From the NCBI GenBank assembly GCA_905201175.1, contig CAJKNC010000020.1, positions 1 through 18,923 on the forward strand: a stretch of DNA of 18,923 nucleotides, given 5' to 3'. The position numbers and the translations under genes are program-made. Source of the DNA: an uncultured Succinatimonas sp. Its GTDB lineage: Bacteria; Pseudomonadota; Gammaproteobacteria; Enterobacterales; Succinivibrionaceae. Shown here one piece after another: positions 1 to 7,171 of this stretch. The notes beneath the pieces were generated by a model that worked only from the letters and a program-made list of their open reading frames with translations, was not told the DNA's origin and did not search any database. Position 1 is the first letter of the stretch, and each line of letters opens with the position of its first letter.

Positions 1-23
1 ATATTAATTTATATTTTTTTTGC

Positions 24-52
24 TTGAAAGTAACATCTTTTTTATATATAAT
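24..52 (+). promoter_or_regulatory. Promoter of the rplKA operon
   Basis: A -35 box TTGAAA at 24-29 (5 of 6 to the sigma-70 consensus), a 17-base spacer and a perfect -10 box TATAAT at 47-52. Transcription should begin near 59, giving a leader of about 105 nt before rplK. The run of eight T at 14-21 and the AT-rich stretch before it could be an UP element, or the tail of a terminator for a gene outside the window. Seen in sequence; activity is inferred. Confidence 0.85.
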
Positions 53-82
53 CACACAGATATTTTGTGTTTATTGCACTAA

Positions 83-134
83 CCCTTAACGATCAGGGGA
101 ATTTGATCGAGGGAAGCACTCAAAGTGGTGCGCT
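83..134 (+). promoter_or_regulatory. Structured rplKA leader, candidate L1 translational operator
   Basis: The leader folds into a stem-loop with CCCT (83-86) pairing AGGG (110-113) and CGATCA (90-95) pairing TGATCG (104-109), separated by a three-base bulge. It is followed by GCACT-CAAAGTGGTGC at 116-131, where CACT (117-120) can pair with AGTG (124-127), and AGC (115-117) with GCT (132-134), leaving an asymmetric loop. In Gammaproteobacteria L1 represses its own operon by binding a leader element that mimics its 23S rRNA site, and a short helix with an asymmetric internal loop in this position fits. The assignment to L1 is inference from position and shape, not a sequence match I can prove. 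Confidence 0.5.
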
Positions 135-163
135 ATTACCCATAATTTAGAGGAAAACCTCAA

Positions 164-592
164 ATGGCAAAAAAAGTAACTGCCTATATTAAGTTACAAG
201 TTGGTGCAGGTAATGCTAATCCTGCTCCTCCAGTTGGTCCAGCTCTCGGCCAGCATGGTGTTAATATTATGGAATTCTGCAAAGCCTTCAATGCAAAGAC
301 TGCAAAGATGGAGAAGGGTTTGCCTGTTCCGGTTATCATCACTGTTTATTCTGATAAGTCTTTCACCTTTGTTTCTAAGAGTACCCCTGCTTCTTTCTTA
401 ATCAAGAAGGCTGCTGGTTTAAAGACTGCTTCTCACAAGCCAGGTACCGAAGTTGCCGGTAAGATCACTATGGCTCAGTGCCTTGAGATCGCTAAAGAGA
501 AAGATCAGGATATGACTGGTGCTGACATTGAAGCTTCAGCTCGTTCAATTGCTGGTACTGCTCGTTCTATGGGCATTCAGGTGGAGGAATAA
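164..592 (+). CDS. rplK: 50S ribosomal protein L11
   Basis: L11 binds the GTPase-associated centre of 23S rRNA at the base of the L7/L12 stalk, and is needed for EF-G turnover and for RelA sensing of uncharged tRNA. The 142-residue product has the same length as E. coli L11. It has the proline-rich N-terminal domain (ANPAPPVGPALGQHGVNIM, residues ~19-37) that thiostrepton-class antibiotics target, and the C-terminal RNA-binding domain ending in MTGADIEASARSIAGTARSMG. The start at 164 follows the Shine-Dalgarno sequence TAGAGGA. That site lies in a small hairpin (GAGG-AAAA-CCTC, 150-161), which could limit initiation. It is first in a two-gene unit with rplA, two bases away. Unusually, no nusG lies directly upstream; here the gene has its own promoter. 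Confidence 0.98.
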   Translation: MAKKVTAYIKLQVGAGNANPAPPVGPALGQHGVNIMEFCKAFNAKTAKMEKGLPVPVIITVYSDKSFTFVSKSTPASFLIKKAAGLKTASHKPGTEVAGKITMAQCLEIAKEKDQDMTGADIEASARSIAGTARSMGIQVEE

Positions 593-594
593 TA

Positions 595-1311
595 ATGGCC
601 AAGGTTTCAAAACGCCTGAAAGAGATTCGTGCTGCAGTTGATAAGACCAAAGTTTATTCTGCAGTTGAAGGTTTCAATCTGTTAAAACAGACTGCTAAGG
701 CTAAATTCAATGAAAGCGTTGATGTTGCTATTCAGTTAGGCATTGATGCTACCAAGTCTGATCAAAATGTTCGTGGCGCTACCGTATTACCAAATGGTAC
801 TGGTAAAACCGTTCGCGTTTTAGTCTTTACTCAGGGCGAATTAGCTGAGCAGGCTAAGGCTGCAGGCGCTGATCACGTTGGTATGGATGAGTTAGCCGCA
901 GAGATTAAGAAAGGCTTTATGGACTTCGATGTTGTTATTGCCTCTCCGGATGCAATGCGCGTTGTTGGTCAATTAGGTCAAATCTTAGGTCCGCGTGGTT
1001 TAATGCCGAACCCTAAGGTTGGCACTGTTACTCGTGACGTTACCACTGCTGTTAAGAATGCTAAGGCAGGTCAGGTACGTTATCGCAATGACAAGGCTGG
1101 TAACATCCAGACTTCTATTGGTAAAGCTTCTTTCACCGCTGAGCAGCTTACCGAGAACCTCAATGCTTTAGTTGCAGCTATCATTAAACAGAAACCTGCT
1201 GCTGCTAAAGGTGCCTTCATCAAAAAGATTGCTGTTTCCACTACCATGGGTGTTGGTTTAACAGTTGATAAGAATTCTTTGAAGGCTGAGCAGGCTATCG
1301 CTGCTGAATAA
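595..1311 (+). CDS. rplA: 50S ribosomal protein L1
   Basis: L1 forms the mobile L1 stalk that guides deacylated tRNA out of the E site. In Gammaproteobacteria it also represses translation of the L11-L1 mRNA. The 238-residue protein is close to the 234 of E. coli. It carries the family core: SDQNVRGATVLPNGTGK near residues 57-74, the VIASPDAMRVVGQLGQILGP segment, and the strongly conserved RGLMPNPKVGTVT followed by NAKAGQVRYRNDKAG. The start at 595 is preceded by a strong GGAGGA inside the rplK 3' end, and the two stop/start signals are only two bases apart, so translation is probably coupled to rplK. The C-terminus is slightly longer than in E. coli. Confidence 0.98.
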   Translation: MAKVSKRLKEIRAAVDKTKVYSAVEGFNLLKQTAKAKFNESVDVAIQLGIDATKSDQNVRGATVLPNGTGKTVRVLVFTQGELAEQAKAAGADHVGMDELAAEIKKGFMDFDVVIASPDAMRVVGQLGQILGPRGLMPNPKVGTVTRDVTTAVKNAKAGQVRYRNDKAGNIQTSIGKASFTAEQLTENLNALVAAIIKQKPAAAKGAFIKKIAVSTTMGVGLTVDKNSLKAEQAIAAE

Positions 1312-1316
1312 TCAGC

Positions 1317-1501
1317 AAGTGCATGGATACTAGCACTTTAAAAGATTTTGGAAGGGAGCATATCCCACCAAAGACCGCAGGGGGAAGTATCCTTAATCAT
1401 CCTGCGTAGGCGGAGATTAGCTCCGGGAATATATTTCCTTGGAACTGATTTTTCCGGTAGTCCCCGTTTGGGGTTAAGTCCAATAAAGGACATTCCAGGA
1501 G
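1317..1501 (+). ncRNA. L10 leader, autoregulatory 5' element of rplJL(-rpoBC)
   Basis: The 202-base rplA-rplJ gap holds the ribosomal protein L10 leader. The segment AAGACCGCAGG (1371-1381), CTTAATC (1392-1398) and CCTGCGTAGGCGG (1401-1413) matches my recollection of the E. coli rplJ leader almost base for base. CGCAGG pairs with CCTGCG (1376-1381/1401-1406). In that family the L10(L12)4 complex binds a kink-turn here and represses translation of rplJ and rplL. Other stems are visible: AAGTGC/GCACTT (1317-1338), GGGA/TCCC (1354-1366), CGGAG/CTCCG (1411-1425), CCCC/GGGG (1462-1473) and GTCC/GGAC (1478-1491), the last just before the ribosome binding site CAGGAG at 1496-1501. The exact 5' boundary and any internal rplJ promoter could not be fixed. 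Confidence 0.9.
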
Positions 1502-1513
1502 TCACTGCTAAAA

Positions 1514-2038
1514 ATGGCAATGAAAATCGAAGACAAAAAGGCAATTGTTGCCGAAGTCGCCGAAGTCGCCAAGAAAGCTGTGTCAGCTGTCACCGCTGAT
1601 TCTTGTGGTATTCCTGTAGCCAAGCTGACTGCGTTACGTAAAGAGGCCCGTGCTAACAATGTTTATTTGCATGTTGTACGTAATACTCTTTTAGCTCGTG
1701 CGTTAGAAGGCTCTGAGTTCGAGTGCATTAAAGATAGTTGCAAGGGCCCGACCATTATCGGTTTATCCCTTGAGCACCCGGGCGCTGCTGCACGTATCTT
1801 CAAGGAATTTGCTAAAAATTGCGAAACCTTCAAAGTTAAAGCTTTAGCTTTTGAGGGCAAAGCATATGACAGCAAAGACATTGACGTTCTTGCTACCTTA
1901 CCTACTTACGATGAAGCTATCGCTAAACTTCTTGCAACTCTCAAAGAAGCTGCTGCTGGTAAACTCGTACGTACTCTCGCCGCATTGGGCGATAAATTGG
2001 CTGAAGGCGGCGAAGCTGCCCCTGCTACTGAGGCTTAA
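1514..2038 (+). CDS. rplJ: 50S ribosomal protein L10
   Basis: L10 anchors the L7/L12 dimers to the ribosome and, as L10(L12)4, represses its own mRNA. The 174-residue product is a little longer than E. coli L10 (165). It shows the conserved VVRNTLLARALEG near residues 54-66, the HPGAAARIFKEFAK segment, and the C-terminal helix (LPTYDEAIAKLLATLKEAAAGKL) that binds L7/L12, followed by a small acidic, alanine-rich tail. The start at 1514 gives the family-typical N-terminus MAMKIEDKKAIVAEVAEVAK. The ribosome binding site AGGAG at 1497-1501 is rather far away (12 bases), which may matter for repression through the leader. It is preceded by the L10 leader and followed by rplL after 55 bases. Confidence 0.98.
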   Translation: MAMKIEDKKAIVAEVAEVAKKAVSAVTADSCGIPVAKLTALRKEARANNVYLHVVRNTLLARALEGSEFECIKDSCKGPTIIGLSLEHPGAAARIFKEFAKNCETFKVKALAFEGKAYDSKDIDVLATLPTYDEAIAKLLATLKEAAAGKLVRTLAALGDKLAEGGEAAPATEA

Positions 2039-2039
2039 T

Positions 2040-2069
2040 AGCCTGAGATTGTTTTTAGGCTTTGCCTAG
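2040..2069 (+). promoter_or_regulatory. Alternative hairpins in the rplJ-rplL spacer
   Basis: AGCCT (2040-2044) can pair with AGGCT (2057-2061), while TAGGC (2056-2060) can pair with GCCTA (2064-2068) across a three-base loop. Both pairings use the same AGGC, so they exclude one another. The spacer ends with the rplL ribosome binding site AAAGGAA at 2079-2085. The pairing is seen in the sequence; any role in setting the L12:L10 ratio (four or six L12 copies per L10) is inference. Confidence 0.4.
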
Positions 2070-2093
2070 TTGTTAAATAAAGGAATATATAAA

Positions 2094-2459
2094 ATGGCTT
2101 TATCTAAGGATGAAATCATTGAGGCTATTGCTGCCTTATCTGTAACCGAAGTTGTTGAACTCGTTAAGGCTATGGAAGAGAAGTTCGGCGTTTCTGCCGC
2201 TGCTGCTGTTGCTGTAGCTCCTGCTGCCGCTGCCGCTGCCGAAGAGAAGACCGAGTTCGATGTAGTTCTTAAGGAAGTTGGTGCTAATAAGATTGCCGTC
2301 ATCAAGGCTGTTCGTACCGCTACTGGTTTAGGCTTAAAGGAAGCTAAGGACTTAGTTGAGTCTGCTCCTGCAAAGATTAAGGAAGCTATGCCTAAGGAAG
2401 AGGCTGAGGCTTTAGTCAAGAGCTTAACCGACGCTGGTGCAAAGGCTGTTGCTGAATAA
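2094..2459 (+). CDS. rplL: 50S ribosomal protein L7/L12
   Basis: L7/L12 forms the flexible stalk dimers that recruit EF-Tu, EF-G and other translational GTPases. The 121-residue protein matches the E. coli length exactly. It has an N-terminal dimerisation domain (ALSKDEIIEAIAALSVTEVVEL), an alanine-rich hinge (~residues 35-51), and the globular C-terminal factor-binding domain with the hallmark TGLGLKEAKDLVESAP. I chose the ATG at 2094 rather than the in-frame ATG at 2070. It gives the family N-terminus and sits nine bases after AAAGGA, whereas the upstream one lacks a ribosome binding site and overlaps the spacer hairpin. GCT/GTT-rich codons suggest very high expression. Confidence 0.98.
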   Translation: MALSKDEIIEAIAALSVTEVVELVKAMEEKFGVSAAAAVAVAPAAAAAAEEKTEFDVVLKEVGANKIAVIKAVRTATGLGLKEAKDLVESAPAKIKEAMPKEEAEALVKSLTDAGAKAVAE

Positions 2460-2480
2460 TTCAGCTGATGCTCTTACATA

Positions 2481-2594
2481 AATTGGTTCGCACCGAACCA
2501 ATTACGGTTTATCCGTAACTTCAAATCAAACCCGCTCCTCCATTTATGAGGGGGCGGGTTCGGTGCCTGATAAGACACAAGATGCCAAGGCATC
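2481..2594 (+). promoter_or_regulatory. rplL-rpoB spacer: hairpin array, probable attenuator/processing region
   Basis: Four stems lie in the 173-base gap. First, AATTGGTTCG (2481-2490) pairs perfectly with CGAACCAATT (2494-2503) over a three-base loop. Second, TTACGG (2502-2507) pairs with CCGTAA (2513-2518). Third, a GC-rich stem has AACCCGC (2529-2535) pairing GCGGGTT (2554-2560) and an inner CCTC/GAGG extension. Fourth, GATGCC (2581-2586) faces GGCATC (2589-2594). None is followed by a T-run. In E. coli this spacer holds a partial attenuator and an RNase III site that lower rpoBC expression relative to the ribosomal protein genes, and the long stems here fit such a role. A competing long-range pairing is described in the findings. 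Confidence 0.65.
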
Positions 2595-2632
2595 CCATAC
2601 CGGAAACAGATCAATCAGAGGATCCCCTATCC

Positions 2633-5600
2633 ATGGTCTACTCCTATACTGAGCAAAAGCGCATCCGTAAGGATTTTGGCAAGAGAGTAAAAGTCTTAGA
2701 CACTCCATATTTACTTGCAGTTCAACTCGATTCTTTCAAACAATTTATAAGTTCAGACCCTAATAATGAAAATGGTTTAGTAGCCGCTTTCAAGAGCGTT
2801 TTCCCGATCAAGAGCTACTCAGGCAATGCTGAACTTTGTTATAACAGCTTCCATCTTGGCGAGCCCAAGTTTAATGTCCGTGAATGTATGATTCGCGGTA
2901 CAACATATTCTGCTCCGCTGAAAGTAAAATTAAGTCTGGTCCGTTACGAAAAAGATTCTCCCAAAACTGTAAAAGAGCGTATTGACCAGGATGTTTACAT
3001 GGGAGAGATCCCGCTCATGACCGATAACGGTACCTTCATCATCAATGGTACTGAGCGTGTCGTGGTATCTCAGCTACATCGTAGCCCGGGTGTTTTCTTT
3101 GACAACGATAAGGGTAAGACACATCCAGGTCGTATCCTTTTCAGTGCTCGCGTAATCCCTTACCGCGGTTCTTGGCTTGACTTCGAATTCGATCACCGTG
3201 ATAACTTATTTGTCCGTATCGATCGTCGTCGTAAGTTGCCAGCAACAGTGCTTTTAAGAGCTTTAGGATATAATACCGAGCAAATATTAAACTTATTCTT
3301 TGATACTGTAGAAGTTGAGTTTAAGAGCAATAAGATTCTGATGGAATTGGTACCTGAAAGATTGCGCGGAGAAACAGCAACTTTCGATATCATGCTCAAT
3401 AAAGAGGTCTTAGTAGAAAAAGGCAAGAAGATTACTGCCCGTCATATTCGTCAGTTAAATAAAGCTGGCGTAAAAACTATAGAGGTACCTCCAGAGTATT
3501 TGCTTGATAAGATTGTTGCTCGTGATTATCGCAATAAATTAGGTGAGGTCGTTTTAGCTGCTAATACAGTTTTAACAGCTGAAAATCTGTCCGCCATCTC
3601 TGAAAATTCTTTAAAGAAGATCGAAATTCTTTATACCAGTCAGGTTGATGAAGGTCCGTTTATTTCTGACACATTGCGTTCTGATACTACCAGAGACCTT
3701 TCTTCTGACGAAGCAGATCGCTATGCTGCTTTATATGAAATTTATAAGATGATGCGTCCGGGTGAAATGCCTAACGCTGAAGCAGCCGATACTTTATTTA
3801 AGAATTTATTCTTTGCAGAAGACCGCTATGATCTCTCCTCTGTGGGACGCATGAAATTTGATACTCATTTTGTTGAAGAGAAGAATTTCAAGGCTGGTCT
3901 ATCTCGCTTATTATCTGATCCTAATGTACAGATTAATACTGAGGAATCTGGTATAGCTATTGTTAATGGCTTTGTTTATGCCCAGTTCCCTCAGGTTGTA
4001 GATGCAATTCGCCCTTATCTTGATCAAGGTGAGGTGGTTTGTATGCCTAATACTAGCCCTAAGCGTATTGCCAATAAGCTTTTAGATTATTTAGATAATT
4101 CCTTAGTCCCTGCTAAAAAGGATCCAATGTTGACTGCCGCTGAGCGTTATTTGCATAAAGTAAAGATCGCTCCTGATGGCGGTGTAGAATTTGGATTTGA
4201 TAACGCAATCATTATGCCTTTGAATTTGCTTGACTTAAGCGCAAATGTAATTGAGCTTGCAGGCAAGGTAACTGATGCTAAGGGCAAGGAATTAGAATTA
4301 GATACTACTGGTATCGAAAACGAGGCTTCTCGCGGCACTTTAAATAATTCCGATATTGTTAAGGTTATCCGCTACTTAGTTAAGATCCGTAACGGCAAAG
4401 AGAATATAGACGATATCGATCATTTAGGAAATCGTCGTATTCGCTCTGTAGGAGAGATGGCCGAAAATCAATTCCGTATTGGTTTAGTGCGTGTTGAGCG
4501 TGCGGTAAAGGAAAGATTATCATTAGGTGATCTTGACAACACTACTCCGCAGGAGCTTATCAATGCAAAGCCTATCTCTGCCGCTATTAAAGAGTTTTAT
4601 GGTTCAAGTCAGCTTTCTCAGTTTATGGATCAAAACAATCCTTTATCTGAGATTACTCATAAGCGCCGTATTTCTGCTTTAGGTCCTGGCGGATTAACTC
4701 GCGAGCGTGCAGGATTCGAGGTTCGTGACGTTCATCCTACACATTATGGCCGTTTATGCCCGATTGAAACGCCAGAAGGTCCTAATATCGGTCTGATTAA
4801 CTCTTTGGCCGTATTTGCTCGCTGCAATGATTATGGTTTCTTGGAGACTCCATATCGTTTTGTTAAGGACGGAGTAGTTTCTGAAGAATTCCAGTACTTA
4901 TCTGCCATTGAAGAAGGTCAGTATGTAATTGCTCAGGCTAATACTGATTTGGATGAGAATGGCAAGATTATCCCAGAATATGTACAGTGCCGTTATAAAG
5001 GCGAATCTGAGGTTAGACGTGCTCAGGATGTTCAGTTCATGGACGTTTCGCCGCAACAGATTATTTCTGTAGCAGCAGCTTTGATTCCTTTCTTGGAGCA
5101 TGATGATGCTAACCGTGCATTGATGGGTGCAAACATGCAGCGTCAGGCTGTTCCTACTGTACGTTCTGAAAAGCCGTTCGTTGGAACTGGTATGGAGCGT
5201 GCATTAGCAGTTGACTCTGGAGTATCCATCATTGCTAAGCGTGGCGGTATTGTTGAACACGTTGACGGTGCACGTATTGTTGTACGCGTAAACTTAGATG
5301 AGATCGAAAACGAGCGTGATGCTGGTATCGATATTTATAACCTTATTAAGTATTCTCGTTCTAATCAGAATACTTGCGTAAATCAACGTCCTTGCGTAAG
5401 TTTGCATGAAAAGGTCAAGGCTGGTGACGTTTTAGCTGATGGCTCATCATCTGATATGGGTGAATTGGCTTTGGGTCAAAATATGCGCATTGCTTTCATG
5501 CCATGGAATGGTTACAACTATGAGGATTCTATCTTAGTTTCTGAGCGTGTTGCAGCTAAAGATCGTCTGACCACAATTCATATCCAAGAATTATCTTGTG

Positions 5601-7114
5601 TGGCTCGTGATACTAAGTTAGGACCAGAGGAAATCACAGCTGATATTCCTAACGTTGGTGAACAGGCATTATCAAAGCTTGATGAGGCTGGTATAGTTTA
5701 CGTAGGCGCAGAGGTTGTTGGCGGCGATATTTTGGTCGGTAAAGTTACTCCAAAGGGAGAAACTCAGCTAACTCCTGAAGAAAAATTATTACGCGCAATT
5801 TTCGGTGAAAAAGCTTCTGAGGTTAAGGATTCTTCTTTACGTGTTCCTAATGACACTACAGGTACAGTTGTTGACGTACAAATTTTCACTCGTGAAGGAG
5901 TAGAAAAGGATAAGCGTGCTAAAGAAATTGAGGAAATGCATATTGCTCAGGCTAAGAAAGATCTCGATGAAGAATATGCTTTCTTAACTGCAGGTTTACT
6001 GCATCAGGTACGTGTACTCTTAACAAAGAACGGCCTAACAGAAGAGCAGGTTAAGGCTTTAGATGATAAAGAATTATTTGCCCAGAGACTTAATTCTGAT
6101 GTTGCTCAGCGTCAGCTTGAGGAATTCAATACTCGTTTAGATGAATTCGCTAAGGAATATCGAGAGAAGTTTGAAGCTGAAAAGAAAAAGATCACTGAGG
6201 GCGATGATTTAACCCCTGGTGTTTTAAAGATCGTAAAGGTCTACTTAGCTGTTAAGCGCCGTATTCAGCCTGGAGATAAGCTTGCAGGCCGTCATGGTAA
6301 TAAGGGTGTTATTTCTCGTATTAACCCGATTGAAGACATGCCTTTTGACGAGAATGGCAAGCCAGTTGATATGGTTTTAAACCCATTAGGCGTTCCGTCT
6401 CGTATGAATATCGGACAGGTTTTAGAGGTTCATTTGGGCCTTGCTGCTAAGGGCATTGGCGATATGATCAATAAGATGATTATTGAACAGCGCGCAATCT
6501 CAGAAATTCGTAAGACTTTGCAGGATATCTACGACCTAGGTGATACCTCTCAGAAGATCGATATTTCTGAGTTAAGTGACACCGAGGTTATGACCTTAGC
6601 TAATAACATGCGTGATGGCTTCACTGTTGCTACACCAGTATTTGATGGTGCTCAGGAAGAGAATATTAAAGAAATGTTGCGTATGGCTGGTTTACCAGAA
6701 TCAGGTCAGATGACATTATACGATGGTCGTACAGGCCGTGCCTTTGAGCGTAAGGTAACTGTAGGTTATATGTACATGCTGAAACTTAACCATTTGGTTG
6801 ATGATAAGATGCATGCTCGTTCTACAGGCTCTTACAGCCTTGTAACTCAGCAGCCGTTAGGCGGTAAGGCTCAGTTTGGTGGTCAGCGCTTCGGTGAAAT
6901 GGAAGTCTGGGCATTAGAGGCTTATGGTGCAGCTTATACTCTGCGAGAGATGTTAACAGTCAAGTCAGATGATGTTAACGGCAGAACTAAGATGTACAAG
7001 AACATCGTGGATGGTGTGTACCGCATGGATGCAGGTATTCCGGAATCCTTTAACGTATTGCTGCGCGAAATTCGTTCGCTCGGTATCAATATCGATCTCG
7101 TCCGCAAGGAATAA
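2633..7114 (+). CDS. rpoB: DNA-directed RNA polymerase subunit beta, with a ~145-residue insertion
   Basis: Beta is one of the two catalytic subunits of RNA polymerase. The start at 2633 (MVYSYTEQKRIRKDFGKR) matches the family N-terminus and follows AGAGGA at 2617-2622. An in-frame upstream ATG at 2546 would run through the spacer hairpins and is rejected. The product has 1493 residues against 1342 in E. coli. Almost all the excess is one insertion at about residues 417-561, between GRMKFDTHFVEE and the IENEASRGTLNNSDIV segment. The rifampicin pocket is wild type: GSSQLSQFMDQNNPLSEITHKRR from residue 657, with D666, H676 and S681 equivalent to D516, H526 and S531. The active-centre lysines in PGDKLAGRHGNKGV are K1216 and K1224. 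The E. coli-type insertion SI2, before ITEGDDLTPG, is also present. rpoC follows after 57 bases. Confidence 0.97.
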   Translation: MVYSYTEQKRIRKDFGKRVKVLDTPYLLAVQLDSFKQFISSDPNNENGLVAAFKSVFPIKSYSGNAELCYNSFHLGEPKFNVRECMIRGTTYSAPLKVKLSLVRYEKDSPKTVKERIDQDVYMGEIPLMTDNGTFIINGTERVVVSQLHRSPGVFFDNDKGKTHPGRILFSARVIPYRGSWLDFEFDHRDNLFVRIDRRRKLPATVLLRALGYNTEQILNLFFDTVEVEFKSNKILMELVPERLRGETATFDIMLNKEVLVEKGKKITARHIRQLNKAGVKTIEVPPEYLLDKIVARDYRNKLGEVVLAANTVLTAENLSAISENSLKKIEILYTSQVDEGPFISDTLRSDTTRDLSSDEADRYAALYEIYKMMRPGEMPNAEAADTLFKNLFFAEDRYDLSSVGRMKFDTHFVEEKNFKAGLSRLLSDPNVQINTEESGIAIVNGFVYAQFPQVVDAIRPYLDQGEVVCMPNTSPKRIANKLLDYLDNSLVPAKKDPMLTAAERYLHKVKIAPDGGVEFGFDNAIIMPLNLLDLSANVIELAGKVTDAKGKELELDTTGIENEASRGTLNNSDIVKVIRYLVKIRNGKENIDDIDHLGNRRIRSVGEMAENQFRIGLVRVERAVKERLSLGDLDNTTPQELINAKPISAAIKEFYGSSQLSQFMDQNNPLSEITHKRRISALGPGGLTRERAGFEVRDVHPTHYGRLCPIETPEGPNIGLINSLAVFARCNDYGFLETPYRFVKDGVVSEEFQYLSAIEEGQYVIAQANTDLDENGKIIPEYVQCRYKGESEVRRAQDVQFMDVSPQQIISVAAALIPFLEHDDANRALMGANMQRQAVPTVRSEKPFVGTGMERALAVDSGVSIIAKRGGIVEHVDGARIVVRVNLDEIENERDAGIDIYNLIKYSRSNQNTCVNQRPCVSLHEKVKAGDVLADGSSSDMGELALGQNMRIAFMPWNGYNYEDSILVSERVAAKDRLTTIHIQELSCVARDTKLGPEEITADIPNVGEQALSKLDEAGIVYVGAEVVGGDILVGKVTPKGETQLTPEEKLLRAIFGEKASEVKDSSLRVPNDTTGTVVDVQIFTREGVEKDKRAKEIEEMHIAQAKKDLDEEYAFLTAGLLHQVRVLLTKNGLTEEQVKALDDKELFAQRLNSDVAQRQLEEFNTRLDEFAKEYREKFEAEKKKITEGDDLTPGVLKIVKVYLAVKRRIQPGDKLAGRHGNKGVISRINPIEDMPFDENGKPVDMVLNPLGVPSRMNIGQVLEVHLGLAAKGIGDMINKMIIEQRAISEIRKTLQDIYDLGDTSQKIDISELSDTEVMTLANNMRDGFTVATPVFDGAQEENIKEMLRMAGLPESGQMTLYDGRTGRAFERKVTVGYMYMLKLNHLVDDKMHARSTGSYSLVTQQPLGGKAQFGGQRFGEMEVWALEAYGAAYTLREMLTVKSDDVNGRTKMYKNIVDGVYRMDAGIPESFNVLLREIRSLGINIDLVRKE

Positions 7115-7123
7115 GTTTCTATA

Positions 7124-7144
7124 CCGAGAGGGTAACCTCTCGGT
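7124..7144 (+). promoter_or_regulatory. Hairpin in the rpoB-rpoC spacer
   Basis: ACCGAGAGG (7123-7131) pairs with CCTCTCGGT (7136-7144) around the short loop GTAA, just after the rpoB stop. No T-run follows, so it is not a terminator. It could stabilise or mark the cut end of the rpoB message. Its closeness to the rpoC ribosome binding site (TAGGAG, 7158-7163) suggests a spacer element rather than a block. Confidence 0.5.
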
Positions 7145-7171
7145 TCAGCTACGACAATAGGAGAAACTGTT

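Noticed and set aside
2546..2632. Upstream in-frame start for rpoB
   Set aside because: The added 29 residues read through the spacer hairpins, resemble no RpoB N-terminus, and the ATG at 2633 has a good ribosome binding site.
3881..4315. The RpoB insertion as an intein
   Set aside because: No Cys/Ser at the entry junction, no C-terminal His-Asn followed by Cys/Ser/Thr, and the length is short; a structural insertion domain fits better.
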